Positions 17,337-29,250 of a DNA stretch of 64,000 nucleotides are shown piece by piece. The notes under the pieces are model-generated. The model was not told the DNA's origin. It searched no databases and saw nothing but the letters and a program-made list of their open reading frames with translations. The DNA lies in assembly GCA_019096195.1 (NCBI GenBank), contig JAGTXK010000136.1:372001-436000 (forward strand), given 5' to 3'. Each line of letters opens with the position of its first letter. Position 1 is the stretch's first letter. Made by a program: the position numbers and the translations under genes. The stretch is from Boletus sp. NGJ (taxonomy: Eukaryota; Basidiomycota; Agaricomycetes; Boletales; Boletaceae).

Positions 17337-18052
17337 TGTATGGCCTTGAAATGACCACCAGAAATGCTGGAGCAGACCTCTTCTGTGAAGTTAATTTCTT
17401 GCATGATTCTGATGCCCATTTGTCAATGGCATACTTGAACTTGTAATGTGAGTTAGTGCATATGAAATGTTGATGATGTAGTACATACCATAGTGAGTGC
17501 AAGAGCATAGCCCACCAGCAGGAATGGCTCATAGTACTTTTCCCATTTGACACCCTCATCATTTTTGTTCTAAAAAAGAACTTCATTGATAAGTTGTTGG
17601 ACTTCTTTGTTCTTGTAAATTCCATTCAACCCAGGGTTCTATTCCTTGTTGGAGGTGGGTTAGGTGGATGGATATTGGACATTGTGAACATCATCTACAT
17701 GGTACATGAAGGCTGACTTGTGTTTCAGCTTTGTCACAAGCTTCCAATTTATCTCAACCACATCCTGCCCAGCACCTGTCTCAAATATGAATGTTGTTAT
17801 AATGATCAGTTGCACCTTTGTTTTGAATTGCCCATATGCACTGTAAGTTGGATGTGCATGCCATAATCTGTTACCTGTCTATGACTATATCCTTGACTCC
17901 ATGAGGGATTGAAAATTGGTTTGATTAATGCCATATCATAGCCTGGGGGCATCTTGGCTTTATGATACTTTGCCTGCCATGTCCCATACTCCCTTTGCCC
18001 ACTCAACTTCTTGCTGTGCACTAGGAAAAGGAGTCTCAGTGAGTAGCAATAT
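17337..18052 (-). pseudogene. DUF6532-like pseudogene, distal (C-terminal) part
   Basis: On the minus strand short frames recall the basidiomycete DUF6532 family, which is multicopy and of unknown function: KYHKAKMPPGYDMALIKPIF and SHRQVTDYGMHIQLTVHMG (17.82-17.98 kb), then a segment around 17.5-17.6 kb with a conserved-looking KNKNDEGVKWEKYY stretch and hydrophobic LLVGYALALTM. Stops and frame changes are present, so it is not functional. The family A retroelement at 18053 interrupts it; the proximal part resumes at 24950. The family name is recalled from motif layout and is not certain. Confidence 0.4.
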
Positions 18053-18363
18053 TGAAAGGAAAAGGGATCCACAACACTTGGTGTTACCCGAAGGTAAAAT
18101 TCCAAGTGTAAAAGGACAATTCCAAGAATGCATATCTACTACAGAATACGCTACTATTTATATATACAGGATACAGGCACGGACCAGCTTTAGGGGTGGT
18201 ATGGAATGTGCTAGAATGGTGATGTAATGTTCTAGAGGGTTATGTGATGTACGTATGGTGTCATGGCTCTAGACATGGGTATTAGCTAATATGTAAGTGT
18301 TCACGGGGCATAGTTCAGCTAAGTGGTATCAATATCTACTAGATAAAAAGGAAAGGCGTTTCA
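18053..18363 (-). repeat. A1 left LTR (3' LTR in element orientation)
   Basis: 311 bp, from TGAAAGGAAAAGG to GCGTTTCA. It matches 24639-24949 along its full length. In element orientation it has a TATA-like TATATATAAATAG and, about 33 bases later, ATTCTTGGAATT, a plausible transcription start. Confidence 0.93.
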
Positions 18364-21300
18364 TTAGCCCCTTTTCAGGGGTCAAACTCCTGGTCGACCA
18401 TAATGCCGGAAAGCATTGGTTCTGAGTTGGGTTGGGGGATCTCAAACAGGTGGTTGGGTAGACGATTGAGGGAGGCAGTGTATGTAAGGAAGGCTACATC
18501 AGTGAAGAGGGTGGTCTGGTGTGAGCAAGTCGGGCAGTTGCATGTTTCGATGAGGGCATGGACGGTGGATGGATTGGACATGTGGAATTTCTCGATGAGC
18601 TTTGAGGTGTTTCCAACATTTGCCTTGGGCTCCCAGGTACACTCTTCTTGTGGGTAGCCCTTCCAATGTACGAGGTACTCAGTCTTCCCTCTGTGCTTCC
18701 TCGAATCAACTACCTTTTGGACCTTGTGTTCCTCCTCCTGTTGAATGATCACTGGGGGTGGTGGTTTTGGTTTGGTTTGGGACTTTGTGGTTCCAGTGTG
18801 GTATGGTGTGAGCAGTGACTCATGGAAGATGGGGTGGATGCCACGCCACATCTTTGAAATCTCCAGCTCGTATGATGCCTCACCTATCTTCCACTTCACC
18901 TTGAAAGGGCTGTAATGCTTGTTGTCAAACTTTTTTGTCAGTCAGTTGGTGCGAATATGGGTTCCCTCAAGGAGGACTTGCTAACCGACTGTAAAGTTCA
19001 GTAATGGGATGGCTCGTTTGTCATGATTCTTCTTCATGGTCGTGGCCATTTTCTCCAACATGCTCTTGGCCATCTCATGGTGGCCCTTTATTTTTTCCAT
19101 GAACACTGTGGTGGACTCATTCCGGACTTTGACTCACTTGTTGGGAGATCAGGGGTTACTGTCTGTAGTTGAGTAGGAACGGTGACACACTGGTGGCACT
19201 CATTGTTTGGGAATTGTGTGCGAATTCAGTGAGTGGGAGCCACTCCGCCCAGTCTGTCTGCCTGTGGTTTACATAGATCCGCAGGTACTTCTTGATCTCC
19301 CAGTTAACTCATTCTGTCTGCCCATTGGTCTGTGGGTGGTATGCTGTGGGTGGGTTGGCCTTTATACTGAGGAGCATGTACAGATTCTTCATGAACAAGG
19401 ACATGAATTGCATGCTTCAATCCAATATCACCTTCCAGGGGGTTCCTTGGAGCTTGAATACCTGGTCGTGGAAGATGGTGGCAACCCCCTGCAACATGAT
19501 GGTGTCCATGACCAGGGCGAGATGGATCATCTTCAAGAAGCAGTCGACTATGACAAGGATCGTGTTTTTCCCCTGTGATTGGGAGGGAGTGGGCCAATGA
19601 GGTCCACTGAGATGATCTCCCATGGTGAGGATGGGATTTCATTTGGGTGAAGGGGTGTGTGGAGGGGGGTTGTCTTGGCCTTCACTTTTTGGCATACGTC
19701 GCAGCCTTGGACATACCCTTGGACGTCTCTGCAGAGGGTTGGCCAGTAGTACTCACTCATAATGAGGTCGCACATCTGCTTTGCACCGGAGTGTCCTGTG
19801 ATTGGGTGGTCGTGATTGGCTGTGATGATGTCTTCCCACAGTCTCTCGTCATTCGGGACATACGTGAAGCCCTTCCACGTCACGAGTCGATCCTTTTTCG
19901 CCTAGTGGGTGTCGGTTCTTGTGAGTCCTTCCCTTGTGAACTTCTTGAGCTTGTACTGCAGCTTTGTTATCCTTGAGAGGATGCTGGGTGGGGTGACTGT
20001 GCTGATGGATATTGGAGAGGAGGGGGGCAAAAAAAGGGTGTCAGGAAGGAGAGTTTGGGCAGTGTTGTCACGTTCCACCCCCTTTTCAAAGTCTGGCCTC
20101 CGGGACAGAGGGTCAGTGGGGTTTGTCTTGTCCGATCAGTGAGTGATGGTCAGGGAGTACTCCTGGACAATCTGCTGCCACCAGGCTTGACAGTGAGAGA
20201 GGTCTTGGGGGCGGCGGAAGAACTTGAGGTTTTTGTGGTCAGTTAGAATTTTGACCGGGTGTGCTGCATTTAGAAGGTATTGACGCCACTCATAGGGTGT
20301 AAATAATGGTGAGCATCTCAAGATCCGCTGTGTGGTAGTTCCTCTCTATGTTGTTAAGGGAACAGGAGATGAAGGTGATGGGGTGCCAGACCCCTTCATG
20401 CTTCTGGGAGAGCACCACATTAATGCTGATGCCAGAACCATTGGTTTTGACCCAGTAAGGATTGTTATCGGTGGGCATGGCAAGGGAAGGAGTGCTCGTG
20501 ATGGTTGCCTTTAGGTCTTTGAATGCTTTCTGGCAAGCATCTGTCCAAACGAAATCTTTCTTCACCAATGTGAGCACATTGAGCAGGTGCGCTATCATGG
20601 CAAAGTTCTTGACAAATCATCAGTAGAAGTTGAGGAATCCGAGGAAACCTCTGAGTGTCTTCTTGGACATCGGGATGGGCCAGTCAGCAATGGTGGAGAC
20701 CTTTTTTGCGTCCATCCTGACCTTATCTTGTGTGGTGATGAGTCCTAGGAATTTATTTTCTTGGACTTCAAAATTGCATTTATCATGCCTTAGATACAGG
20801 TGGGTGTCTCATAGTATTTGTAGCACTTCTCGTGCTACTTTTTGGTGCTCCTCTATTGTCCTCATGAATATCATGATATTGTTGATGTAGACAACCACTA
20901 TGCCTCGGTCTACCAGCTTCTTAAATAGTGCGTTCATCATCATCTGGAACGTCATAGAGGGAGTTGGTGAGTCTGAAGAACATCATGAGGGGCTCAAAGA
21001 GTCTGTGGTTAGTCCAGAAGGCAGCCTTCCACTTGTCTCCTTCTGCCATTCATACATTATTGTGCCCCCATCTTACATCAAACTTAGTGTAGTACTTTGC
21101 CATTTTTAGTTTGTCAACAAGCTCGGCAATTAGGGGGAGGAGGTATCAGTTGTGACAGGTTACTGCATTGAGCTTGCAGTAGTCTTATACAGGGTGGAGG
21201 TGTCCATCTTTCTTCTTGATGAAGAAGAATGCCAATGTGAAGGGGGACTTGGAAGGGCGTATGCATCCGGACTTAAGATTCTCCTTGAAAAAGACATCAA

Positions 21301-24300
21301 GCTCCTTTTGCTCTCCCAGGTTCAGGGGGTATATGCCTTACAGTCTACCTCGTGGTTTCCTGGGAGTAGCTTGATTGTGTGGTCCCAGGGGTGCCTTGGG
21401 GGGAGTGCATCAAAGCTCTCTTTTGCAAACACATTCTTGAATTCGTGGATGTATCCAGATGCTGCCTCCTTGAAGGTTTTTTTTTTTTTTGGACATAGTC
21501 TTTGATGGCTACTTCCATGGCAATATTACATATATACTCATCATTGTCCAGTCGGAATAGCTTATCTCCCTGTGAAGGGACAAAGTCCTCATCCACTTCA
21601 TTGTCTTCATTGTCAACCGATGTGGTGGTATGGTCGTTTCTACATTGGAATGAGATCCGTCCAGTCTTCCAGTTAATGACCGGGTTGTGCATTTTCAGCC
21701 AGTCATGTCCTAAGAAAATGGTGTTTGGCCCTAGGTTGGTCACTGCTAGGGTGATCTGCTCCTTATGCTCTTGGATCTGGAGTTCAATGATGACAAACTT
21801 TTTGATTTTGCCTCTGGCATTGGTGGTGCCATTGGCATTGTACACCGTTAATGCATGGGGTAGTGAGTGTGTCTGCACCCCCTTTTCAGCAATGAAGTCC
21901 TCATGGATTGACAACCCTGTGCACCTGGAGTTGATGAGTGCATTGACTTCCATTTGCTCTCTGCTCAAGGTGCTTAGTCTTACTGGAATCTTGAGGGAGT
22001 TTCTTTTCATCACACATGGGGATGCTCTTCGAAAACAGGGGGTTTGTAGGTCCCTCAGTACCCAGTATGCATCTTCCAGCGTCATTGCTTGGAGTTTCTG
22101 AACAAGGTCCCAAGACACTTCGATCGTCCTGGCATTATGGACAAAGAACTTCAGGTGTTTGATGCTGCATTCAACATCAGAATGCTCCACCTGAGCCTTC
22201 ATCCATCGTATGGACCAGGGGTCCAGTGTATTCAGCCAGGAACAAGAGGACATCTCTTTCTTTCGTTCAGGTTCATTCGGGTGTCTTCGCAGTATCGTCT
22301 GTGAGTCATTGGGTCCATCATCCCTCTTTACTGATGGGTGGAACACTACCTTCCACTTGGTTTTGGAATGTTTTAGGATGGCGACTTTTTTTGGTCTCGG
22401 GAGGTTCACCTGGGCCTCCTCGGATTCAGCCTTGTCATTGCTAAGATCATAAACCAGTTTCTTTGCAACGACTTAGAGTATGGTACAGTAGGTCAGCTGG
22501 TGTCTACTGTACAAGGAGAAAAGATGTGTCATTCTGTACATTTGGGGTGTATTCTACTGCAGGTTCTGCCCACTCAGCGCCTATCATCATCACCCTTATA
22601 CTCACAAACATTTCGGGCAATACTTCCTGCCCATTTATTATAATGCCTCTCACCTGACAAGGGTGAGGGTGCGGGGGGTGGTCGGCACAGGGCCACAGCT
22701 TAGAGCACTTGTAGCAGACACCAGCTGCCCATTCTTTGTCTAGCTCCATGGGAGTGCCTTGGCCAGCGAATGTGCCAGTTGTGTTGGGGTGTGGTTTGGC
22801 TGCAGGAGCAGCTGCAGCCATGGGGGGAGGACCAGCAGGGGGTGTGTAGTGGGGTTGAGGGACAAAATGGGGGAGTAAACAGGCCTGGTTGTATAGACCG
22901 ATCTCTTCCTGTCAGCGATCTTGGCGAGGATATCTGCCACCTTGGTCAGGGCTGTCTCCCATTGGTGTATGTCCATCGACTCAATGAGGGCGGGCTGGTT
23001 TTGTTCTACGAATTCCACCACGTCCAAGTGGACCACCCTTCTCATCAAATTGACCATTACCCAGCCATTATACCCAATATTAAACTCCACTTCTTCCGCA
23101 TAGTGGTATAACTTCATGAAGTAATCCTCCACTGTGTCTCTGCCCTACTTGAGGACCATGAGTTTTTATTGTGCCACCTGCTTCAGATTGGCAATTGGAA
23201 GTTCTTTTTGAGTTTCTCCTCAAAACTTGTAAAGGTGAGGATGTGGATGGCTCCTTGCACTGTCATGAGGTCTCCAAATTGTCTGGCCAGATTGCTACCT
23301 CAGAGGTAGGAGAGGACTATCAAGATCTTCTGGTAGTCCTAGGGATTGGTCTCGAATCCGGAGAGGTATAACTTCATCATTTGCCACCACAACACAAATT
23401 TTTCCTTATTGCTGTTGTAGTATTCTGGTTTGGCAGTGAGGGATTTCCCGAGTTTTGGGAATGGTCCAGAGAAACCACATGCTGGTTCTCAGGGGTTCCC
23501 AGAGGATGGTAGGGAACTTGGGATGGATGGGAGAGGACGTCATAGTGGGGATGGCTGGAGGGAGAGCATTTACTGTGCGAGGTTTGGTGGAGGGGCAGGC
23601 AGTGGGCCAGCTGCTGCTCTGGCTCTTGTGTAGATTTGTTGCCATGTGTTGAATGCAGCGAGCCATGTCCTGACTGGGTCCATGGGTGGGACCAGGTGCT
23701 GGCAGTGGAGGAGTGGGTTTGTGGGCATGGTGGAGACAAGGTGAGGGGGTACCCCCAGCTGGAGGATGCCCCAGGCCGAGGCAGTCATTGGATTTTGTGG
23801 AACTGGCGCTTCCACTGGTGATGCATGAGGGGTAGATGTATCAACCCTTATATTCTGGAGTGCTGCAGCCATTTCTCCAAAGGTACTTTGGTGTTGGGAC
23901 GGTCCAGGGGTGGGCACAGGCGAGTTGAAGTAACTCATTGATATTGCTGATTCAGGAAGAGGAGGAGATTGGTAAGTACCCTAACAAGTAATTCATTGGG
24001 TTGGATTCGGGAGGCATGAGAACACTGAAGCAGGCAGTGTATGAGAGTAGGGCATGTACCGCACTAATGGGACGTGGTGGGTAGAGGCCAACAAAGCTCA
24101 TGCCAGGGGCAACTGGCAACGAGTGGAATCAGGGTGATGGAAGTGACCTGGCAGTGCTCAGCAGCATGCCTGGAATCACACAGAATAGTGGAGGAAGGTG
24201 GTTCTAGAAAGAGACCCTTGACAAGAACAAGTGTGACTCAGATGTGTATCACAAATACCAACGGGTATGAGTGGAACTCAGGCATGTGTCATGAATGCCA

Positions 24301-24638
24301 ACAGATCTTTCTAGGCTGTGGGGGCAATGGATAGGGGACGAGGCAGATACGAAGAGTTTGAGACCAAAGGTTCTCTGATCTCCTTATCTTCTCCCTTGGT
24401 TGTAGCCTGTGTTCAACACTTGCAACCACCTAGTAGGCTGGTATTATATGTATCACTAATCGAACTCCTTCAGGGTTTTACACCTGTTGGGGTCTACGAT
24501 TGCCCCAAGAGATGGATGCAGGGAGAGGGGAGTAGAAAAAGTGCAAGTGCATCATTAAAGACAATGGCGAGGCTGTGATGATGGAGGGAAAGTGGTCAGG
24601 GGGCGAAGTGCCCAGTGACCAAGGGTATTCTTGGAATT

Positions 24639-24949
24639 TGAAAGGAAAAGGAATCCACAACACTTGGTGTTACCTGAAGGTAAAATTCCAAGCATAAAAG
24701 GACAATTCCAAGAATGCATATCTACTACAGAATATGCTACTATTTATATATATGGGATATGAGCATGGACCAGCTTTAGGGGTGGTACGGAATGCGCTAG
24801 AATGGTGATGTAATGTTCTAGAGGGTTACATGATGTACATATGGTGTCACGGCTCTAGACATGGATATTAGCTAATATGTAAGCATTCACGGGGCGTGGT
24901 TCAGCTAAGTGGTATCAATATCTACTAGGTAAAAAGGAAAGGTGTTTCA
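24639..24949 (-). repeat. A1 right LTR (5' LTR in element orientation)
   Basis: 311 bp partner of the left LTR. The bases just inside it, in element orientation AATTCCAAGAAT, are the exact complement of the presumed start of the transcript within the LTR. This fits the self-priming mode of the Tf1/sushi group rather than tRNA priming. Confidence 0.93.
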
Positions 24950-25670
24950 AATATGTGATATAATTCAATGCAATGGCTGTCTTGAGGACTTGATGAGTTG
25001 AACATCATAGTCACCAGCCTTTGATTGGCCCTTGCTCTTAATTCCACTTGTGGCAGTGGGTGATGCTTTCAAGTTCATATGACTCAAAGTGGTAGGCCTG
25101 AATAATGGTCTGTCAACATTGATAGCATCAGTCTGATGCACCTCAATTTTGACCACAGTCTGCAGATGCTCATGATCTGCAGATACCCCATCCATCTCAT
25201 CCTTGCCACTGAATAGAATACAGGCATGTTTTCTAGGCTTTGGCTAATTGGAATAGGTTGGAGACTCATAGATAGTCTCCTCATCATGAACATTATGCAA
25301 ATCTGGTGTATTGAATATAGCATTGCCATTAGATCTAGCATCCATCAGTAGTAGATATTAGTTCATTTGAGAAAATGTACTCTTCCCCCTTGGTGATGGG
25401 AATGTATTCTTGTTCATGTGTGAAAACAGGTTCAGTAATATCTTCATCATACTGTCTAGTGTTCTGAGGGAATGGTGTATCCTCTCATACTGTATGAATA
25501 CTTTCTTGCTTTCAGCCTTAAGTGCTTCATATTTGATATTCTGTGGAGGCATGAGCATGTGTACATATGGAGGAAGTTGGGCCTGTAGATCATTAGCAAT
25601 ATAGGATATGTAGATAAATTGTTACTACCTACCTTTGGATATATGGAAACTGGTGGTGGCACAGTTCCCT
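24950..25670 (-). pseudogene. DUF6532-like pseudogene, proximal (N-terminal) part
   Basis: Minus-strand fragments include MLMPPQNIKYEALKAE, IQYERIHHSLRTLDSMMK, a Ser/Thr-rich linker and an AGDYDVQLIK stretch ending at the insertion site of the A1 retroelement, beyond which the reading resumes at 18052. Several stops are visible. I assign it to the same locus as the 17.3-18.05 kb fragment because the AATAT duplication shows that the two flanks were once contiguous. Function unknown. Confidence 0.4.
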
Positions 25671-26084
25671 TTCACATGACCAATGACAAGCCAGGGATAA
25701 AATGACTGAACCTTACCAGAAGATTTAGCTACAATCAATAGGTAAGTAGTATGAGGCAAGTGGTCATAGGGGCTAATAATAGGGGCTAAATGTGAAAGTC
25801 ATTGTATAAAATTGTAGAAATAAAGGGAAAAACAATATGGTCTATAACACTATCCTCTCTTTATGAATTAACTTCCAGGTGATTGAAAGGTAGTTTTTGT
25901 GAAGGAATTTCTTGTGAAGGAAATCCATAGTCTGTAAAACTTGAGAAGAAATCTGTTTGTTTATAGTAAGGCAGATACATCAAGGGGCATTAGAATGTTT
26001 CTTATGGAGCTCTTGTATTGCTTTCTAAGCACCATCAAGGTTACTTAATAGAGATTCTCATATATGATCTTCATTTGTATATTC
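25671..26084. other. Unassigned spacer
   Basis: Roughly 400 bp with no recognisable coding sequence or repeat structure. It separates the pseudogene from the very A+T-rich patch that carries tRNA-Ser. Confidence 0.5.
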
Positions 26085-26363
26085 TTGCCAAAATTTAAAC
26101 AATTAAATTTTAATTATCTTATTATATTTGTTTTTCACAATATTTTATATCTCTTTTAAAATTATTTAAAAATAATTAAATTAATTATTTACATAATTTT
26201 TATTTATTATTATTAATAACACGGGCACTGTCGGATTTGAACCGACGACTCTTTTGGAGTACTCGTTTTCAAGACGAGCGCCATAAACCAGACTCGACCA
26301 AGTACCCTTTCTAGTTTTATTATTATTATAAGACCAAAGGAAATTGATAATGCACAAGATATT
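26085..26363. other. Probable nuclear insertion of mitochondrial DNA (NUMT)
   Basis: This patch is strikingly A+T-rich, with runs such as TTTATTATTATTAATAAC on one side of the tRNA-Ser and TTTTATTATTATTATAAG on the other, as in fungal mitochondrial spacers. The tRNA in it has mitochondrial features. No mitochondrial protein gene is seen. The right border coincides with the start of the A2 LTR at 26364, so an originally longer insert may have been cut by that element. Confidence 0.55.
26222..26307 (-). tRNA. tRNA-Ser (UGA), mitochondrial type
   Basis: 86 nt. The acceptor GGGTACT pairs with AGTGCCC (one G-U pair). The anticodon stem CTCGT/ACGAG closes the loop CTTGAAA, giving anticodon TGA. 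The long variable arm ACTC-caaaa-GAGT identifies a serine tRNA, and the T arm is GTCGG-TTCAAAT-CCGAC. The D arm (GGTCGAGTCTGG) departs from the Pol III A-box consensus, and the flanks are mitochondrial-like, so it is probably a passenger in a NUMT and not an expressed nuclear tRNA. All stems pair, which suggests a fairly recent transfer. Confidence 0.85.
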
Positions 26364-26678
26364 TGAAATGATTTTCCTTATTTTCATAGATATTTAAAAC
26401 ACTTAGCTAAGAACATCTCCATGAAATGCTTATATATTAACTAAAACCTCCATGTCTCAACCTTACATCTAGACTATGATGACACCTATGTCATACATAT
26501 GTCATAGAATGTTCCAGAACCCTATGTCATCATTCTGCACCAGCTCTAAGGCATGATCTGTGCACATATCCCTACATACATAAAGTAGCACTTTTCAATG
26601 TATTTACCTTAAGTTTGGAATTGTCTTTAGCTTCTGAATATTGCCTTTGAGCAACCTGTAAGTTCTTTGACCTTTTCA
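26364..26678 (+). repeat. A2 5' LTR
   Basis: About 315 bp, from TGAAATGATTTTCC to CCTTTTCA. It aligns with the A1 LTR in opposite orientation but is clearly diverged. The following AATTCCAAA matches the A1 primer site. Confidence 0.8.
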
Positions 26679-29250
26679 AATTCCAAACTTATCCCTTGCT
26701 TCCTGGGTACTTTGCCTATTGAGCACTCCCTCCCCTTTCATCTTTGCATTTGCCTTGACGTGCAAACTTTTTGCCATCTTGTTTCTTCATCTTACTCCAC
26801 TTCTTCCCCTTGCAATAGTTGTTGTGCCAGCCAGAAGTGGATTCCCCATCTTAAGGCCATGAGACAGTCACAGAACATTATAAATTCCAGCCTTTTTAGG
26901 TGGTCAACATGATAGTCTTGGCAATACAACAAGGGCATTGTGGTCCTTTTGTTTACACTTTGCTCATTGTCTGCTTCACCACTACTCTGCAATGATTGCA
27001 CATCACACCTTGTCAAATTTTTGAAACCCCCACAGGACTATCTCATGCTTTCCCTACCCACTCTTGCACCTAAGGTGTTGCTTGTGCACACAAAGCATAT
27101 GGGCATATCACCCATCTATCCAATAGTTTATATGGTCCTTTATATGTTGAGGCCTAACACTCTGTACATTGGTACTACACCAGCATATCCAGGTTCATGT
27201 GATCACCTGTGATGTCACACAGTGCAATACTGAGATTTATCTCACCTTTTTTGAGTGCACACCTACCTGTAGTATGATAGTCATCCTCCAGTTCCCCATG
27301 CCCACCTTATGTTCTCATCAATGATCTTATCCACAGAACAACTCTTCTCATTTTCCACATAAATTCCAGCATGCAGCTAAGTGCCACTAGGTAGCCCCCT
27401 TTTTGCCCTGCTGTTGACGTCACCAAAACATTTGACAATATCTGCTGTTGGACTTGTCATCTCACCTACATGATCCTTGTGCTTATCACAGCACCAGGCC
27501 AATGACTTACAGTTTTTCTAATGCTCTCACTCTTCACTTCCAATACCTAAAGGTGGTAGATTCTACCATCACCTTCACCTCCACAAATCTCCTGCTGGTC
27601 ACCAACATAGGCTTCCACTCCACTCAGCCAAAACACCTAGACCACAAACTTACTCTCTTTACATCACTCTTCACCTCTGTTCATCCTATAAAAGCAAACA
27701 CTACCTACTCCAACCTCTCTCCTGCCAGTCCTAAAAATAATATGTTCTACCCCAGTCACCCATACCCTCATTTGGTTAGCAGGGCCCCATCTGTGGCTCC
27801 TGTAGATGTGGTGAGCTCCGACCTGATGGCCTGCCTGTCAGCAACAGCAAGAGAAGCACAAGATGACAACATGAGGGGTGTAGTACACACACCAAGAGCT
27901 CCCCTTCCAACATACCTGGCAATGGCAATCCCCTTGCTCCACACTCAACTCATGAGCTCTCTAAGAGACCCCACTGCAATCTGGCTCCAAGAGTTTGAAG
28001 TGTGGCAATGTGTGTACCAGATAGATCTGGTAAATGCAGAGTTCCCACCATGACTTCTTCCTAACCTTACCACAATCCACCCTCTTCCACCAAGACACTT
28101 GCCCCCTGGTCATCCACTCCCAACACCTCCCTTGTGAGACTCCAACTCCCCTAAAGAACCAAGGAAAGCTGCAAGAGGGTTTTCACAAGCATCCTCTAAG
28201 CTAGAGAAATCACTTGTGTCAAAACCAGAATACTATGACAGAAATAAAGAAAAAATCATTCAACGGTGGAAAATAATGACACTCTATTTGTAAGGTTATG
28301 AGTCGACACTGACAGACTGGCAGAAAATCCTCATTATGCTCTTATACCTAAGAGGAGCAAACCCTGTAGGACAGTTTGCTGACCTCATGGCACAACAAGA
28401 CATGATGAACATGATTATATTCCAACACTTCAAGAAGAAGATAAAGGAACAGTTCCAACCTGCCAGCTTGGTGAGGAAAAGCTCTTTGGATTAAAGCAAG
28501 GAAAGAACATAGTGGAGGATTACTTTATTGAGCTCTACCAGCTCACCATAGAGGTGAAGTTTGACATATGCATCAATGGTTGAATGATTATAAACCAAAT
28601 CTGACATGCAGCACACTCAGAAGTGGTAGAGTACATTGAAAGATCCTGCTTGGAGTTGATAGACTCCACTGACATCAGAGAATGGGAGAAGGCCTTAACC
28701 TAAGGAGAAGAAATCCTCAACACCATTGCTGAAAGAAAGTAATTGGTGTATGCAATGGGCCCAACATATAATCTCTGCTTTGTACCTCACCACCACCCAA
28801 ACTACCAACTGGCCTCACCTGGATGCAACAGGTACGTTTGGCAGTGAAGGTGTAAATGGACAAGAAATATCCCTGGAGATGTTTGCATAGATTTGTGCCA
28901 TGATGATGGATGCTGAAAAACCCAAAGAGAGTAGCACACAGTTTTCTGCAGATGTAGCCATGGACTTGTCTTTTCAACTTGTATAGTAGATACTAGTTAT
29001 TCTCCTATACCAACACCTAAGTCATTGCAGCTGAGTAAATTCTCCATTCTAAGCATTGACAAGACCAAAGTTGAAAACCAAGTGAACCTCCCAACCCCAA
29101 CTATAAAAAAGATTGAAATACTACCTCACCCCAAGAAGGTTGTCTTCCATCCATCCATAAAAAGAGACAATGGACCAAACAATGCAGACATGATACTGTG
29201 AAAGCATCCAAAAGATCCAAAACCAAAGGAAGTGATGTTCTCTTATTCCT

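Larger units (their letters stand above)
18053..24949 (-). mobile_element. Ty3/Gypsy chromovirus fossil A1, complete outline
   Basis: A 6.9 kb element with two 311 bp LTRs beginning TG and ending CA, flanked by the 5 bp duplication AATAT (18048-18052 and 24950-24954). Reading right to left on the minus strand: gag (about 22.7-23.95 kb) with a Cys/His zinc-knuckle region (near 22.7 kb), aspartic protease (about 21.9 kb), reverse transcriptase (about 20.6-21.4 kb), RNase H (about 20.1-20.6 kb), integrase zinc-binding and core (about 19.2-19.9 kb), and a C-terminal chromodomain (18.4-18.7 kb) with the LVHWKGYPQEECTWEP motif. The purine-rich tract lies just inside the left LTR. It is broken, with about ten or more interruptions. 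The LTRs differ at about 24 sites (near 8 percent), all transitions, so it is moderately old or decayed by methylation/RIP. Confidence 0.93.

Noticed and set aside
21502-22101. 199-codon plus-strand open frame inside A1
   Set aside because: Antisense to the A1 protease region; no independent motif.
26222-26307. tRNA-Ser as a functional nuclear gene
   Set aside because: The atypical A box, lack of a T-run terminator in the normal place and mitochondrial-type flanks make a NUMT more likely.
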